64,000 nt of DNA from Isoetes taiwanensis (GCA_021234155.1 JAJEKV010000100.1:1220116-1284115); one strand, 5' to 3'. Positions 10,510-24,119 are shown, numbered from the stretch's first letter. Translations and numbers: made by a program. Notes: a model not told the origin generated them from the letters alone.

Positions 10510-12126
10510 CAATTTCTAATAGATGCTTTAGGCACGCATTGTGATGCCAATCCAAAAAAATGTATCAGCCAGCAGTCCTCGGGTAGATGAAGCTTCTTCA
10601 AATGTTATTCTTGTATTGTCCAGTAAATGGATCTGAAACTTCTTATTTAAAGAAGCCTTGTACCCTTTTTGGTCAATCAAAGAAATTACTTGATTGTTTC
10701 GAGTTATATTAGTGATTTGCTTCAAAGGTGCAAGTGTGTTCATGCATGTTGAGTTGATACTAATATAAATACAATGATACCTCCAACCTAAAATTGCTTT
10801 ATGGATTTAAAACTGGTGAAAGCATGTTGAGTTTTCTATGCTTAAGTGCTTGCTAAATTCATGCATCCTTGTATTCTAGAGTGTGGTGCTGGCGACAAAG
10901 AAGCTCACATTCTAGAACACCAATATTCATGGAGTGCATGAGAAAGAGGTTGTTGAAATGGAAGCTATGTTAGACACATTATCATCACCAGAGAAACATT
11001 ATCATCACCGTGCCCCATTGTGATATGTTTTGTGAAAACCCTTCTACAAATATGTGTGATATTATGTAACCTTTGAAACCTTACGCAAATAGAAGTACAA
11101 ATTGCATTTTTGTACATTCCTTATTGCATTTGGAAAGGAATATCCTTAATGCCTTGAATGAAAGGAATATTCTTTATTACATTGAAAGGAATATTCTTTA
11201 ATGCCTTAACAGGAATATTCTGATACAATTCATTGTTTATGGGAAGCTAAACAACTGAACAACAGCATCTTATTTGAAGAACAAGACCCGATTATCATAT
11301 ATATCACAGACAAATACATTGATGAGCACGTTTAACCACCCAACCGGGTCCACAAGGTTATGGCAATAATCATGGCAACTGGCTAAGCAAACAATCTCTG
11401 GCTACTCCGCGTAGCTCTTAAGCAAACATTCAATCCATAGCTACTCCACGTAGACCACAGATCAGAAAATAATTGCAAATCTGCAGGGTCGCTGTAGCAG
11501 TAATTTGTGATCCCCTATCACCTTTTCGGCCATTACTCTCTCATACGGATGAATTACGAGAGGTGTCACCCCAATTCGAAAACTAGACTCCGAGCCGGTT
11601 CCAAAGAGGTAAAGGTCGCCTCAATCGGAGCTCTGGTTGCGGAGATATGTCTAACTGAAGTTTCGGTTCTATTTATAGATCTCTCTGTGACTTTAGCCTT
11701 TTTTAGCATGCAGTTGCCTTTTTCTCAAAATATCTCCTTGCCTTTAATTAGATTATATGACTTATCATATGGGACATTATCTATGATCTTTTTCCTCAAC
11801 CAATAATCATCCCAATGATAGTGCCTCGACCCCTTCCATGTTTCTGCAACCACCTTTACCTTGTATTTCCCATAAGAATAAAGGTCCCTAGATACATGAG
11901 TAATGTTTGCCATGTTTCCACAACTTTGCCATATTTTGCTATGCCCCATAACCCTGCCGCCGTGGACCACTCCCTCGTGCTATGACTCCGTATCAGTCCA
12001 TCCCTTCTCAAAAAGAGATCGTCCGCGATCGTCCGAGTACGTTCCAGTTTGGTCCGTCCCTTCTCAAGGTGATTGTCCCATGTTCAACGTACACCTGGGA
12101 GTTCCTAGATCCTGCGAACTCAAGAA
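10510..12126. other. 3' flank and AT-rich spacer
   Basis: The downstream flank of the RING-Ulp1 gene. It contains repeated GAAAGGAATATTC words at 11,135-11,215. No coding region is supported. The open frame at 11,507-11,806 has no recognised motif. Confidence 0.4.
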
Positions 12127-14285
12127 TGGTTATATAAGTTATTGTACTTCCACAGTACCTTATACCCATTGGAACCTCCGCGTTTCCATTATCCCCAGGA
12201 CATTCTGGAGAAGGGTCTTCAGCAAGCCTGCACAGCCCACAGGGAACATCACCTCGGAGCAATGGGTACAGTACTTGCAACAGCTGTACGACCCACTCGG
12301 GGGCCGGGCACCAGTCCCTCCACAGATAGGCATGGCTCTGGTTATCACAGAGGGGGATGTCATCATGGACCTACAGCATCTAGCTAATGGGAAGGCAGCA
12401 GATTTAGATGGCATGCAGGCAGAACTTCTGAAATGGGCTGGGCCTCCATTGGTGCCTCTCCTCACGACATTGTTCAATAAAGCATTGCGAGAAGGCTTCC
12501 CTACGCAATGGACCACTAGTAGAGTAGTGCCAATATACAAAGCAAGGGGCCCTCAATGCCCGGCCAACTACCGTACTATTATGGTCAGCTCTCTCTTTGC
12601 AAAACTGTTGGCTGGCATCCTTGAGCAGCGGCTGACAATATGGGCAGAGGAAACGGAGGTGCGAGCTCTTACACAGGCAGGTTTCCGGCCCAGACATTCC
12701 ACCATTGATCATATCTTCACTCTGCGCACATTGATTGAGGATAGCAGGAATCGCCGGCAGAACCTGTACTGTTGTTTCATGGATTTTGCAAAAGCGTTCG
12801 ACATCAATACCCCGCAACAAGCTATGGGACAGATTGCGGCAGCTGGAGACCCTTCTGGACTTGCAGAATGCAGTATATAGGCTGTAGGAGGCATGCTCAG
12901 GCCGTATCACATCGGCAGCACAGCCGATGATCAGTAGCATTGGAGTGCGTCAGGGTTGCCCCCTCTCCCCCACACTCTTTGGCCTATACATTGATCAGTT
13001 GGAAGATTGGCTCTCTAAGCATGGAGGTGCGGGCACCCATCTCATGCATCACACAATCCGACAACTCATATATGCTGACGATGTCAACCTCATGGCCTAT
13101 ACTCCAGAGGACATGCAACGTCACCTGGATGCTCTTGACACTTTTTGCCAATTCACTGGCATGCGAGTTAACTTGGCCAAAATTAGGGTGCTACTAGTTG
13201 CATCATCCAGTCAGCCAAGGCTTCCCACATTCACTTACCAGGGGCAAGAGGTAGAGGTGGCTCCGACCTACAAGTACTTGGGGATTGAGTTCTCAACTAC
13301 CACCCATTGGGATGCGGCTATCAGGTTGCGGGTCATGGCGGGTTGGAAAGCACTATATGCCATGCGAGAACAATGACCACAAAGGCGAGTTGTATGCCTG
13401 GGGCCACAGATCACATTTGTTTTGAGCCTTGGTTGAGCGGTCCTTTTGTATGGGGCGAAGTGTGGGGTCCGGTGATATCCCTCAAACACGGAATGACCTC
13501 GGCGAGGTGCGTAAGGCCTTCTTGGCACGAGCCACAGGGGTGAAGTTCACGATTTCGTGCATCCTACTCGGGAGACGGGCTTTCTACCCTTCAACGGGCT
13601 GCATTGGAACGCCATATCGTTTACTTCCAAAAGGTGGTCGCTATGGGCTGATACACGCTTGCCCCACCTTGCTTTGACCACGGCGATGGGTCCCCAACGC
13701 TGAAATCTCTTTGGAAAGACAAGCAAGCTCAGTGGTTCTCATGCTGGGGTGTGCAGGCAAACAGATGCGTCCAGGTCAGGACAAAGAAAGATCGCGAGGC
13801 ACTTAAATTGTACCTAGATGCTACTTTCCTTCGCAAGCTCTGGGATGCAGAGGCTCTGACGAACGTTAAACTGGCACACTATCAGCAGCAAGTCAATCCT
13901 AAGCTCACAAGAGGCCCACACCAGTACTTGTACACCCAGCTGCCCATGAAGAAGCGCAGACTTATAGCTTCCATTCGCACGGGTGCACATCGCCTCTGCA
14001 TTGAAACAGAGCGTTGGGGGCTCGGGAAGCATGAGAGCAAAGGCTTTGCCAGTGTTGCTACCAGGGCGCGATTGAGGATGAATGTCATGCCCTCCAGATC
14101 TGCCCAGCATTTGCCCATATCCGAGAGCGATATGTTCGATTACTAGTGCCTGGCCAGCCGTTGCATCAGTTATTGACTACGGCGTCAGTGGGTTTGTTGG
14201 GGTCATACCTCCGGGAAGTTATGGATGCACGGACTCGTTTGTGTCCTACGGGACGGTATTGAATTGTCCTATGCAATTGTACAGT
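12127..14285 (+). pseudogene. LINE reverse transcriptase, decayed copy
   Basis: A 5'-truncated non-LTR retrotransposon. The frame at about 12,190-12,880 carries the first RT motifs: LANGKAADLDGMQAELLKW, SRVVPIYKA, NYRTIMVSSLFAKL, GFRPRHSTIDHIFTLR and FMDFAKAFD. A frame change follows, and 12,927-13,376 continues with GVRQGCPLSPTLFGLY, the catalytic YADDVNL and GMRVNLAK. A third frame (13,751-14,146) holds the C-terminal region with an ED-H-type zinc finger remnant. Several frameshifts make it non-functional. It is the same family as the 24, 35 and 41-63 kb copies, and lacks both the endonuclease and the conserved 3' hairpin. Confidence 0.9.
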
Positions 14286-15002
14286 GTCACAAGGCACCCA
14301 AAAGTTTAACCACTATAATAAACCACTGATAAACCACTATAGATGTGGTTAGTGGTTTTTATAACTAGTATGTGGTTATTCATGTTGGTTTTTTGTTATA
14401 GCGTGGCTTTTGAAAACCAAAGTTAGTTTATTTTATGGTTTCTAATATCAACGGTGGTCATTCATGTTGGTTTTCTAATGTACCATGGTTATTAATTTGT
14501 TATTGGTTTGCAGCATGGTTTTTCAACACCACTTTAAATATGGTAATGGTTGTTTATGTTGGTTTTCTATTGACACAAAGTTGAAGTACTTTATGGTGGT
14601 TATTCATGCTAGTTTTCTATTATCACAATTTATGTTATAAAATGGTGTATGTAATGAACTTTTTTGCTTCTGACCAAAAGGATAAAATTGGACTTTTCCA
14701 CTTATTTATTGGTCTGACATAAAGTATACCTTATACAAGGGGGTGTTTTGCCTTTGGGCACTACATAAGTTGTCACATGACTCGAAGGGTTTTCTTTTTT
14801 TAACCATTTTCCATACTTATAATTTTAGAAATAAAAGGATTTGGGTCACTGCTTGGGGTAAATGGGTCATATTTGCCTTTCAAAAATTTGTATACATATC
14901 TCCCTTCTGCATAAGTGCATCCTCTATAACCTTTTAACCATCACGACAAACATGTAAGAATATCACTCAATTGTTTTCTCCTCTCTAACAAAAGGGGAGT
15001 TT
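14286..15002. repeat. Degenerate GGTTATTCATGTTGGTTTTC repeats
   Basis: At 14,330-14,640 about four diverged copies of a roughly 60-90 bp unit are built around GGTTATTCATGTTGGTTTTC. The remainder to 15,002 is AT-rich with no gene. Confidence 0.5.
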
Positions 15003-16026
15003 CCAAGACATTAGAACCAAATCTATGAACCAAGATATTCATTGGGGACATCTATGTGCTCATGATCCTGAATGTCCTTATTGTTAGTGAATACGACAAG
15101 AAAATGGTGGCTCTAGGAATATCTCTTAGAAGATTGAAAGAATTCTTTTCACTTTCTTTTACTTCATTAACATTCAAATTTGTACTTGATCCAAGAATCT
15201 CATGTTAAGTCAAATATGTATTATTTGGACTATTCAAATTTTGTTTCCGTCCACTCCAATTGTCTTGAATCAATTGAACATTGAATAAACCAAGTTTAAG
15301 TGCGAAAAGTAGTCTAATAAGAACAAGGACTCTTGGCTCATCTATTCCTAATTTGTCATTTCTCACAACCTAAATTAATTAGTCAAGAATTCTAGGGTGA
15401 TCTCCTTTGTATCGATGTTACTGCCACTAAGGTTGTAACACGCACTCTTACCTCAAACACAGAATGAGAATATTCTTATCGACAAGCACAGAATGAGAAT
15501 ATTCTTATCCTGGTTTTTGAAACCACATGTTTAACTTTTTTTTTTTACCTACTAGGCTTGTATTCTAGAATTGTCCAATCCAAAGGTACTAACAAAAATG
15601 CATGTTGGTAAGAAAATAGTATAACTTTTACCATTTTATTTTTTACATATGTACCAAATTGAAGCACTACAAAATGATTAAGCATAGGTTTACTACATAA
15701 ATCAACATACGCCCTATGTAGCTTTCTTGACAAAACTAAACTTGGAACATTCAAAGAAAGCACCAATCATGTCAGCAACACGCAACTACAAATAAGAAAA
15801 CATTACTTAGGTGAATTAGAATGCATAGGTCGAGGATAAAGGGATTATCTATATCCTGGCTTCATAGGCAAGCTTTACTATGCCAGTAGCTTAAAAAAGG
15901 TTAAAATATCACATTATAAGGAACTCGTCAATTGTATAAGAGTATCTGCTAGCACAGTTAGCATGAGTCAGATTGTTGGATTCAAGAAATTTGGCTTGAA
16001 TCTTGAAAATGGGGTTCCTACAAACC

Positions 16027-16316
16027 TTAACACCCTGTCCCGAGATTTTCATTCTAGGAATGAATCTGAGGCATCCGATCAAGCATGAAGAGGGCATGTA
16101 TGGCCGGTAACATCTTCCCCTGTTTTGTTATGACCATAACACTTTTGTTATCACCATAACAGCCTCCACAAGACACGTGGCCGAATAAAAATCTCTTGCC
16201 AGGGTGTTAAGGCTGATAACAGCCTCTCCAGGGGCCGTTATGGGTACGGCCTCGGCAGTTTCCTGCCCCATAATGGCCCCGGGAGAGGCTGTTATCTAGC
16301 CCATTAACATCCATGG
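16027..16316. mobile_element. Hairpin element present only in duplication copy 1
   Basis: About 290 bases that interrupt the wording shared with copy 2 (TACAAACC before, TCAAATCATC after). It holds a 30-base stem pairing GATAACAGCCTCTCC (16,215) with GGAGAGGCTGTTATC (ending 16,296), and GTTATGACCATAAC-type motifs. The same plan occurs at 3982-4127. TTAAC occurs at both ends (about 16,025 and 16,304), but the junction is not clean enough to define a target duplication. Confidence 0.65.
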
Positions 16317-17114
16317 TCAAATCATCAAGTTGTTTTTTCAACTTACTCAAATGTTAACACGAATCACCTTAGAAATATTAAAGGTTTGCAATATCAAAGG
16401 TTTTGCCTCGAAAATCCTTCGAGACATACTCTTTACATTGCATTTGCATTGGGTCTTACTATATCAAAGTTTTGCCTCAAAATCCGTTAGACCTTGATCT
16501 ATACATTGCATTGGGTCCTATAAACCATTTAACCTCTGTGGATGGTGAAAATCAATTGTTCTTTTTGGCTTGCTTAAACAATTCATCTAGTTCTTTCCGG
16601 CTTAATCAAAACATGATAACTAATCTGAATTTCCAAGAAAAGCAGCCTACTAAGTTTGGAGTTACTCTATGAGATTCCATATGCATTTTATTACAGATAT
16701 GCTTGTACATTGAATATTGTTGGAGGCTTGAAACTACAGCTAGCAACAACTTGAAACTGCAACTTTTGTTGTGCCATTAATTCAAATGCTAAAGGACACA
16801 ATAGCTGATCATAACAGCCTGCAAAGAGGACAGGTGGATTTGAAGAACTGCCAAATCAAACAAAGGTTGGCCTTGGACCAACTCGAGCAATTTATTGCCT
16901 TGATGTTGTAAATGGTACTAGGACCACTCGAGCAATTTATTGCCTTGATTTTATAAATGGTACCAACAGTGACATAACATCCAAGCAACAGGCTTCAAGG
17001 AAAGAAAAGGGCTTGATCAACCTCTTCGTATTAGAAATGCATGTGAATAATTTCTGCACTTTCTTGTTTGATATAAAAGAATCAGTTTCAGCATATGAAG
17101 TTATAATGAACAGA

Positions 17115-17322
17115 ATTCTCTGCAGCTTGAAACTTGTGTACATTTTTGAATTGATCTGCAATATAGCTCAGGATTTGGCAAAGTATACCAACAACCCTTC
17201 TGTACAAAATGACATGTTGAAAGTAGATGTGTGGCCATTGAAGGATGTTCATGTTCATGGATCAAGTAAGAGCAGGTCGAAACGAAGGCGAGGCAAAAAG
17301 ATGAAGCATCCAATTTTCAAAG
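17115..17322 (+). other. Exon-like coding block, copy 1
   Basis: An open block beginning after CTCTGCAG and ending at AATTTTCAAAG|GTAAGG, a strong donor. It encodes NIAQDLAKYTNNPSVQ, DVWPLKDVHVHG and a basic run KSRSKRRRGKK that would serve as a nuclear localisation signal. I do not recognise the protein. It is nearly identical to copy 2 at 19,310-19,505. Upstream exons in the unit are not clear, so this may be a gene fragment that was duplicated along with its surroundings. Confidence 0.45.
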
Positions 17323-17333
17323 GTAAGGAAGAA

Positions 17334-19518
17334 CCAAGACATTAGAACCAAATCTATGAACCAAGATATTCATTGGGGACATCTATGTGCTCATGATCCT
17401 GAATGTCCTTATTGTTAGTGCATACGACAAGAAAATGGTGGCTCTAGGAATATCTCTTAAAAGATTGAAAGAATTCTTTTCACTTTCTTTTACTTCATTA
17501 ACATTCAAATTTGTACTTGACCCAAGAATCTCATGTTAAGTCAAATATGTATTATTTGGACTATTCAAATTTCGTTTCCGTCCACTCCAATAATCTTTTT
17601 TTGAAGGACGACAAACTGTTATTATCTTGAATCAATTGAACATTGAATAAACCAAATTTAAGTGCGAAAAGTAGTCTAATAAGAACAAGGATTCTTGGCT
17701 CATCTATTCCTAATTTGTCATTTCTCACCACCTAAATTAATTAGTCAAGAATTCTAAGGTGATGTCCTTTGTATCTATGTTATTGCCACTAACCTCGAAC
17801 ACAGAATGAGAATATTCTTATCATCAAGCACATAATGAGAATATTCTTATCCTGGTTCTTGAAACCACATGTTTAACTTTTTTTTTACCTACTAGGCTTG
17901 TATTCTAGAATTGTCCAATCCAAAGGTACTAACAAAAATGCATGTTGGTAAGAAAATAGTATGACTTTTACCATTTTGTTTTTTACATATGTACCAAATT
18001 GAAGCATTACAAAATGATTAAGCATAGGTTTACTACATAAATCAACGTACACCCTATGTAGTTTTCTTGACAAAACTAAACTTGGAACATTTAAAGAAAG
18101 CACCAATCATGTCAGCAACACGCAACTACAAATAAGAAAACATTACTTAAGTGAATTAGAATGCATAGGTCGAGGACAAAGGGAATATCTATATCCTGGC
18201 TTCATAGGCAAGCTTTACTATGCCAGTAGCTTAAAAAAGGTTAAAATATCACATTATAAGGAACTTGTCAATTGTATAAGAGTATCTGCTAGCACAGTTA
18301 GCAATGAGTCAAATTATTGGATTCAAGAAATTTGGCTTGAATCTTGAAAATGGGGTTCCTACAAACCATAACATCAAATCATCAAGTTGTTTTTTCAACT
18401 TAACACGAATCACCTTAGAAATATTAAAGGTTTTGCAATATCAAAGGTTTTGCCTCAAAAATCCTTCAGGGCATACCGTGTACACTGCATTTGCATTGGG
18501 TCTTATTATATCAAAGTTTTGCCTCCGTCAGACCTTGATCTGTACATTGCATTGGGTCCTATAAACCATTTAACCTGCATTTGCATTGGGTCTTATTATA
18601 TCAAAGTTTTACCTCCGTCAGACCTTGATCTGTACATTGCATTGGGTCCTATAAACCATTTAACCTGTGTGGACGGTGAGAATCAATTGTTCTTTTTGGC
18701 TTACTTAAACAATTCATCGAGTTCTTTCCGGCTTAATTAAAGCATGATAACTAATCTGAATTTCCAAGAAAAGCAGCCTACTAAGTTTGGAGTAGCTTTT
18801 GTATACTCTATGAGATTCCATATGCATTTTATTACAGATATGCTTGTACATTGAATATTGTTGGAGGCTTGAAACTACAGCTAGCAACAACTTGAAACTG
18901 CATCTTTTGTTGTGCCATTAATTCAAATGCTAAAGGACACAATATCTGATCATAACAGCCTGCAAAGAGGACAGGTGGATTTGAAGAACTGCCAAATCAA
19001 ACAAAGGTTGGCCTTGGACCAACTCGAGCAATTTATTGCCTTGATGTTGTAAATGGTACTAGGACCACTCGAGCAATTTATTGCCTTGATTTTGTAAATG
19101 GTACCAACGGTGACATAACATCCAAGCAACAGGCTTCAAGGAAAGAAAAGGGCTTGATCAACCTCTTCTATTAGAAATGCATGTGAATAATTTCTGCACT
19201 TTCTTGTTTGATGTAAAAGAATCAGTTTCAGCATATGAAGTTATAATGAAGGTTACATTCATTTCTTAAACAGCTACATGAGAAATTAAGGACAGAATTC
19301 TCTGCAGCTTGAAACTTGTGTACATTTTTGAACTGATCTGCAATATAGCTCAGGATTTGGCAAAGTATACCAACAACCCTTCTGTACAAAATGACATGTT
19401 GAAAATAGATGTGTGGCCACTGAAGAATGTTCATGTTCATGGATCAAGTAAGAGCAGGTCGAAGCGAAGGCGAGGCAAAAAGATGAAGCATCCAATTTTC
19501 AAAGGTAAGGAAGAAGGG
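17334..19518. repeat. Tandem segmental duplication, copy 2
   Basis: The second copy of the 15,003-17,333 unit. It lacks the hairpin element, but has an extra 35 bases near 17,592, an extra tandem copy of a 90-bp block (18,486-18,575 repeated at 18,576-18,665) and about 42 more bases near 19,250. It ends about 35 bases from the stop codon of the convergent trihelix gene. After 19,518 the text diverges from copy 1. Confidence 0.9.
19310..19505 (+). other. Exon-like coding block, copy 2
   Basis: It corresponds to 17,115-17,322 with a few substitutions (DVWPLKNV instead of DVWPLKDV) and keeps the open frame, the basic KSRSKRRRGKK run and the GTAAGG donor. Open reading beyond the donor runs into the antisense of the trihelix gene and is not meaningful. 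The retained frame in both copies suggests either recent duplication or selection. The function is unknown. Confidence 0.45.
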
Positions 19519-19551
19519 TGCCAAAGACCATACCAGTATATGCAAAGTTGG

Positions 19552-20852
19552 TTAAACTTCATCCTGAATAACCCTGCTGATAAGAGCTGCAAAGAGCTCA
19601 TCTCTTTTCTGAGATCTAGCCTCTTCTCTCTGCCTTCTTTGCTCGTCGCGCTCCCTCCACTGCTCCTCGCGTTCCCACCAAATGCGCTCTCGCATCATGC
19701 GATCTTGCTCGAGCTTTTGGATAGTTTCTCTCCATTCTTGCTCTCTTTGCTGCCTTCCATGTTCCCTTCTTTCCAAACAATCCCTCCAGATTTCTTCTAT
19801 TCTCTGCTGCTGCTGGAAAAAATCTTCAAGAACTTCTTGCATGCTATTTGCCCTGCATTTATCAGCAGTGTTTCTTTGGCGTTCTTTGTCAGCTTTTCTT
19901 TTCTTTTTCTTCACCACACGTTCATCTTCACTTTCTTCATCTTCGTCATCCTCGTCTTCAGAATCATCATCTGATGATTTTTCACCTAGCATGCCACTTG
20001 CACGTTTAATCTTCTTCCCCTTCTTCTTTGGCAATATGCCACCAGATTCTAACAGCAGCCTATCCATATTCTTTGCACGCTCTTTGAATATGGCATCTAG
20101 CTCTTCAAAGAATGGACATTGCCTGCCATTGTCAGGCTCTGAAGTTTCCTTTCCCTGTATTTTCAACATCACCATATGATCAACTCTTTCGAAAATGACA
20201 CATTTATTCATATTATAACATGGTGCACAAGATATTTTTTCCTTTCACAGAATTAACATCATGTAGCATCGTACATTTTCTCTTAAAAGTTTACAAGTTA
20301 GAACATTTTGTTTTTTGACAAGACAGGAAACAGAAGCAACTTAAGAATGAAGGGTTTTTACCACTGCAAATCAAACAGACAACTCCAGAGAAGACAATGA
20401 AAGCTCACCTTATAACGATTCACAAGATTTTTCCACTTGCATTTACATTGATCTGCACTTCGCCTGAAACCTTTCTCCTTCATTTTTCCAGCAATAAACT
20501 CCCAAAGTGTCTTATTCCTCTTAGTCTGGGTAAAATCCTTCTCCAATTCAGCCCTAATTGCAATAAACTCCTTAGTTTCATGGTAACCCCACTGAGGAAT
20601 TCTGTCCTCTTTTCTTCTTCCACGACCAGGAGTAAGCATACCGCTATCCATAGAATCCCCACCAACCATAATCCCAGATGTAGAAATGGGCTGCAAAGGC
20701 ATTGCAGGAATAACTCCCAAAGACCCATCACTGATCATACCAGATGCCCCAATTCCGACACCAGAAACGGACTGCCCATGACCTCCATATTCAACCTTAC
20801 CAATTCCGAGAGGATTACGCTCTCTACCCCAGGCATCTACCTCAGCAATCAT
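19552..20852 (-). CDS. GT-3-type trihelix transcription factor, two exons
   Basis: Exon 1 is 20,852-20,409 (148 codons), followed by a phase-0 GT-AG intron (20,408-20,155) and exon 2, 20,154-19,552 (200 codons plus stop). The protein is 348 residues, close to the usual size of GT-3 proteins. Residues about 84-148 are the trihelix DNA-binding domain: RIPQWGYHETKEFIAIRAEL, TKRNKTLWEFIAGKMKEKGF, then QCKCKWKNLVNRYK, with the conserved Trp residues and the fourth helix region. Exon 2 continues as in the family (KETSEPD, then QCPFFEELDAIF). It then has an acidic run of Asp/Glu/Ser near 205-230, a basic KKKKRK that may be a nuclear signal, and a Gln/Arg/Glu-rich coiled coil to the end. Known members bind GT-type promoter elements and act as nuclear transcriptional regulators. 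The ATG chosen follows a T-rich leader; an upstream 5' exon cannot be excluded. The gene looks intact. Confidence 0.92.
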
Positions 20853-21260
20853 CTTAAATTCCCCAAAAAAAAAAATCTTACTTCAGGAGCAAGAATTGGA
20901 GGATGGGAAAGGTGGAAAAACTGGGATGGGGAGGGAGAAATGGCGAAAATGGCAATGGGTGATGCGGTAAAAAGGGCTGTGAATTTGCACCATAGCCAGG
21001 AAATAGAAGCAGAGAGAAGATTAGCGCGTTGGGGCAGAGAGGGGCTGCCAAGAACTGCAAGGTCACGTCGACGCGGAATCCTCGACAGGGTTTTTCCGAC
21101 CCCGCCGCGTTGTTCTCTGCCACCGCCAGCCCGCGGCGCCGCTGGCGGCGCCGCCTGTGTCCTTCTGCATACATCAGCGGCTCCCAGAATGCCACGTCAT
21201 GACCCCCGAAACGCGGGGCCCAGCTCAGCCGTCGCTATGATTACAAAGCAGCCGTCATTT
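20853..21260 (-). promoter_or_regulatory. GC-rich 5' flank of the trihelix gene
   Basis: The region directly upstream of the trihelix start turns sharply GC-rich (for example GCCCGCGGCGCCGCTGGCGG around 21,128), unlike the AT-rich DNA on either side. This is typical of a promoter and 5' leader of an expressed plant gene. I cannot place a TATA box or start site with confidence. Confidence 0.4.
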
Positions 21261-24119
21261 TGACGTTTTACCTTGCAGTGCAGGGCGATGACGTTTGGTC
21301 CATTCTCCGCGTTTTTTTTTTAGTTCAAATTGTTGGTCTTATATGGGTCCCTCGTACATTTTTTAACCTAAATTTCCCCCCATTTAGGACCCCCGGCCCC
21401 ATTGTGGACTCTCAAAATGTCCCTCTTCACACAAAATCTGATTGCAAAACCTTCACGTCTGACCCCATAAGAACAAGGTGCAACAAATTCAGCCCTCTCA
21501 TTCAATCACATAGCGCCACATGTTGTCCGACACTATTTCCTTCCCAGAATGTCACCTAAAGTGGCATTCCTGTATACAAAACCTAATTGCAAAACCTTCA
21601 CATCTAACCCCCATATACCTTCACATATCCTTATCACCTACCATTGCACTTCTATCCTAAGGCTGTTGCTCAGTCTCCATATACCACCTCCATCTCTGGA
21701 TCCATCACTACCTCAAGGCTGTTGTGCCATCTCTCCATCTCGAACCCCTTTCGCTCATCCTCCCATCACCTATAACCTCCGGCTGATGCTTACCTAGGAA
21801 TCTTTTCTTATCACTTGATGTTTGACCATTGCCTTCTTTGCATGCTGATGCTGACGACTTCAAACGATGGCCAGTCTATAAGTTTCATTTCTTATATATT
21901 TAATGCCCCTTCGAAGATTTTCATATCTGCCTCGCGGAGATTCTAATGGGACACATATCCACTGCAGACAACATCCTAACTCCCGCAACCGAACCTTTGC
22001 CAACATGTGATGACTTAATGGCCAGATTTCTTTTGTTGTGAGTTGTTATTGCATGCTCTTAAAATATTTTCACATACTATTGTTTATTGAGTTGCTAGTC
22101 GTGGCTATATCTAGTCCTCAAGTCCCCTAGCGACAACACATTATTTAGTGGTTGTAAAAAAATCCATGGATAGATGTCTCTTTTTCTCGTTCTTAGACAT
22201 GCTTTCTACCACACATAGATATTTCAGTTGATAACAACAACAAAACCAATATATTCTCTAGCACCATTGATATTATTAAAGTGTCATGTACGGAGTAATA
22301 AACAGTGTCAATTGATGTTAGATGGCCTTTTTAATGTGCAAATGGATTGATAAATTGAATGCGAATATTTGAGACTAGATGTGACGACAATTACTACATG
22401 TTAAGTAAGAAGAACACTGCTCATGCCACAATAAGGTAATATATATAGTGTCAAGTAAATGTTGTTGCTCCCCCTTCTACGATGTTTGAAATTTGTAAAC
22501 ATAAATGCAAGGAACACATGTGAACAAAAGGTCGACTTGTTGGACGTGTACAAATTGAAAAGGCTTTTTGATTTGAAGGCAAAGACCATTTGATCTAAAA
22601 TTTATAGGAACATGACTTCGTAATCTCATAAGTCAGTCCAAGAAACTGAACAAAATGCTCTCTTTCTCCTCTTTTTGAAGGTTGAACAAAATGCTCTCTT
22701 TCTCCTCTTTTTGAAGGTAACAGCCTGTATTATGTCAATAGAAAAAAAAAAGATGCATATATAGTTGAGTCTAGAATAAGCAACATGGAAGCACTTTTTA
22801 AATCCATGTCGATCTAGATTGAAAGAATTATAAGTTAAGAAGCTAGAAATAGGAGTCTACAATTTCAACTCTGAGTCTAGAAGATAAGTGTACTATAGGA
22901 TTCATGCCCGCCCTTGAACAATTTATCCGTTCCTAAAAAAGTCATAGTCCCAACCATCCTCCTTGTAATATTACAAGGATGGACTAAAGTAATACATTAA
23001 TTACCTTCTCACAAAGGGGAGAAGCTGCAATAGCTACATCAATAGATACATAATTCAGAGTAGCCCATTTGCGAGGGTATCATCAGTGTAGGACCAAGTT
23101 CAGAACATAGGGATCTCCTGCCGCCTAAGTCTATGGCCCCACAACCACCATATGATGGCACTAGCAAAGGAGTACTCGAGCTAAATTGATACCCACGTAA
23201 TGGGGCTCACTATGAGCTAAAACTAGAAAACCCTACACCTGTATTGTACTATAGATCATCCAGAGAAAACACCTCAACGAGCTCAATAAGGGTAATAAAC
23301 CAAAACATATGCATGATGAAACAAATTTTAAGACAAAATCCCAGATATTCATCTTATCGTTTCACAGAGTATGGGAGACTCGCAAATTTGACCTCCAAAA
23401 AAAATACTATACATGAGGCCCAACTATACACGAGTATACTGAGAAAACTATTCATGTGAATTGAGCTCCACGGTAGAACCTACCTTTTTCTTACACTAGA
23501 GGGATAGATCTTTCAAGAGATCCTCAACAAATCCCATAAGATCTCATTCTCCAAGCAAGAGCCACAAAGTTCCATCTCAATAAAGACTACCGACACATAC
23601 CATAAAATAACATAAAGTGAAGTGTTACCTAATATGTCTATCAAATGACATTTTCATTGTGAAGTAAATTAGGAAGCTTGAAACTACTTTCTAACAGTAA
23701 GCATCATGTGAATGGATGCAATCGCTCTATGGTTTTTCATGGGTGAATGCGCTAGCAAGTATTGATATGGACTCCTTGCAAGCGTAGCATTATAAATCTA
23801 GTTTCTTATGTCTTTACCAACTTCAAAGCATTGTTATCCCAAAGCTTACTTAGAAAACATGTGTCCAGATACTGCTTTAGGTGATTATGGTCTTCATTGT
23901 TGTGCACATGTATGCCAGGCGATTATAGTCCTCAAGCAAGAATTGGAAGACGTAAGTTTCATGTGCTTACCACTTTTTGGTATTATATTATATGACATTC
24001 CAGAGTAGCTCTTTGAAGAGGTAGGAACCTAGTCTCTTGCACAATAATTTAATATAAGATCATGGACTTGACTCCAAGTGCTCGAGTCAGGAAGGTTTCT
24101 ATACCCTTTCCAAGTCCTT
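21261..24119. other. Gene-poor spacer
   Basis: No coding region can be supported. A 36-bp unit (GTTGAACAAAATGCTCTC and so on to TTTTTGAAG) is tandemly doubled at about 22,645-22,716. TTGTAATATTACAA near 22,961 is a short palindrome. Confidence 0.4.

Larger units (their letters stand above)
15003..17333. repeat. Tandem segmental duplication, copy 1
   Basis: It starts with CCAAGACATTAGAACC and ends where that same text begins again at 17,334. The order of words is identical to copy 2 through the whole unit. Copy 1 differs by an extra block at about 16,027-16,316 (a hairpin element) and by lacking about 42 bases near 17,108. A 45-bp motif (ACTCGAGCAATTTATTGCC) is doubled at 16,879-16,970. Both copies contain a + strand exon-like block near their right ends. 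Confidence 0.9.

Noticed and set aside
19682-20179. Plus-strand Ser-rich open frame
   Set aside because: Antisense of the second exon of the trihelix gene.
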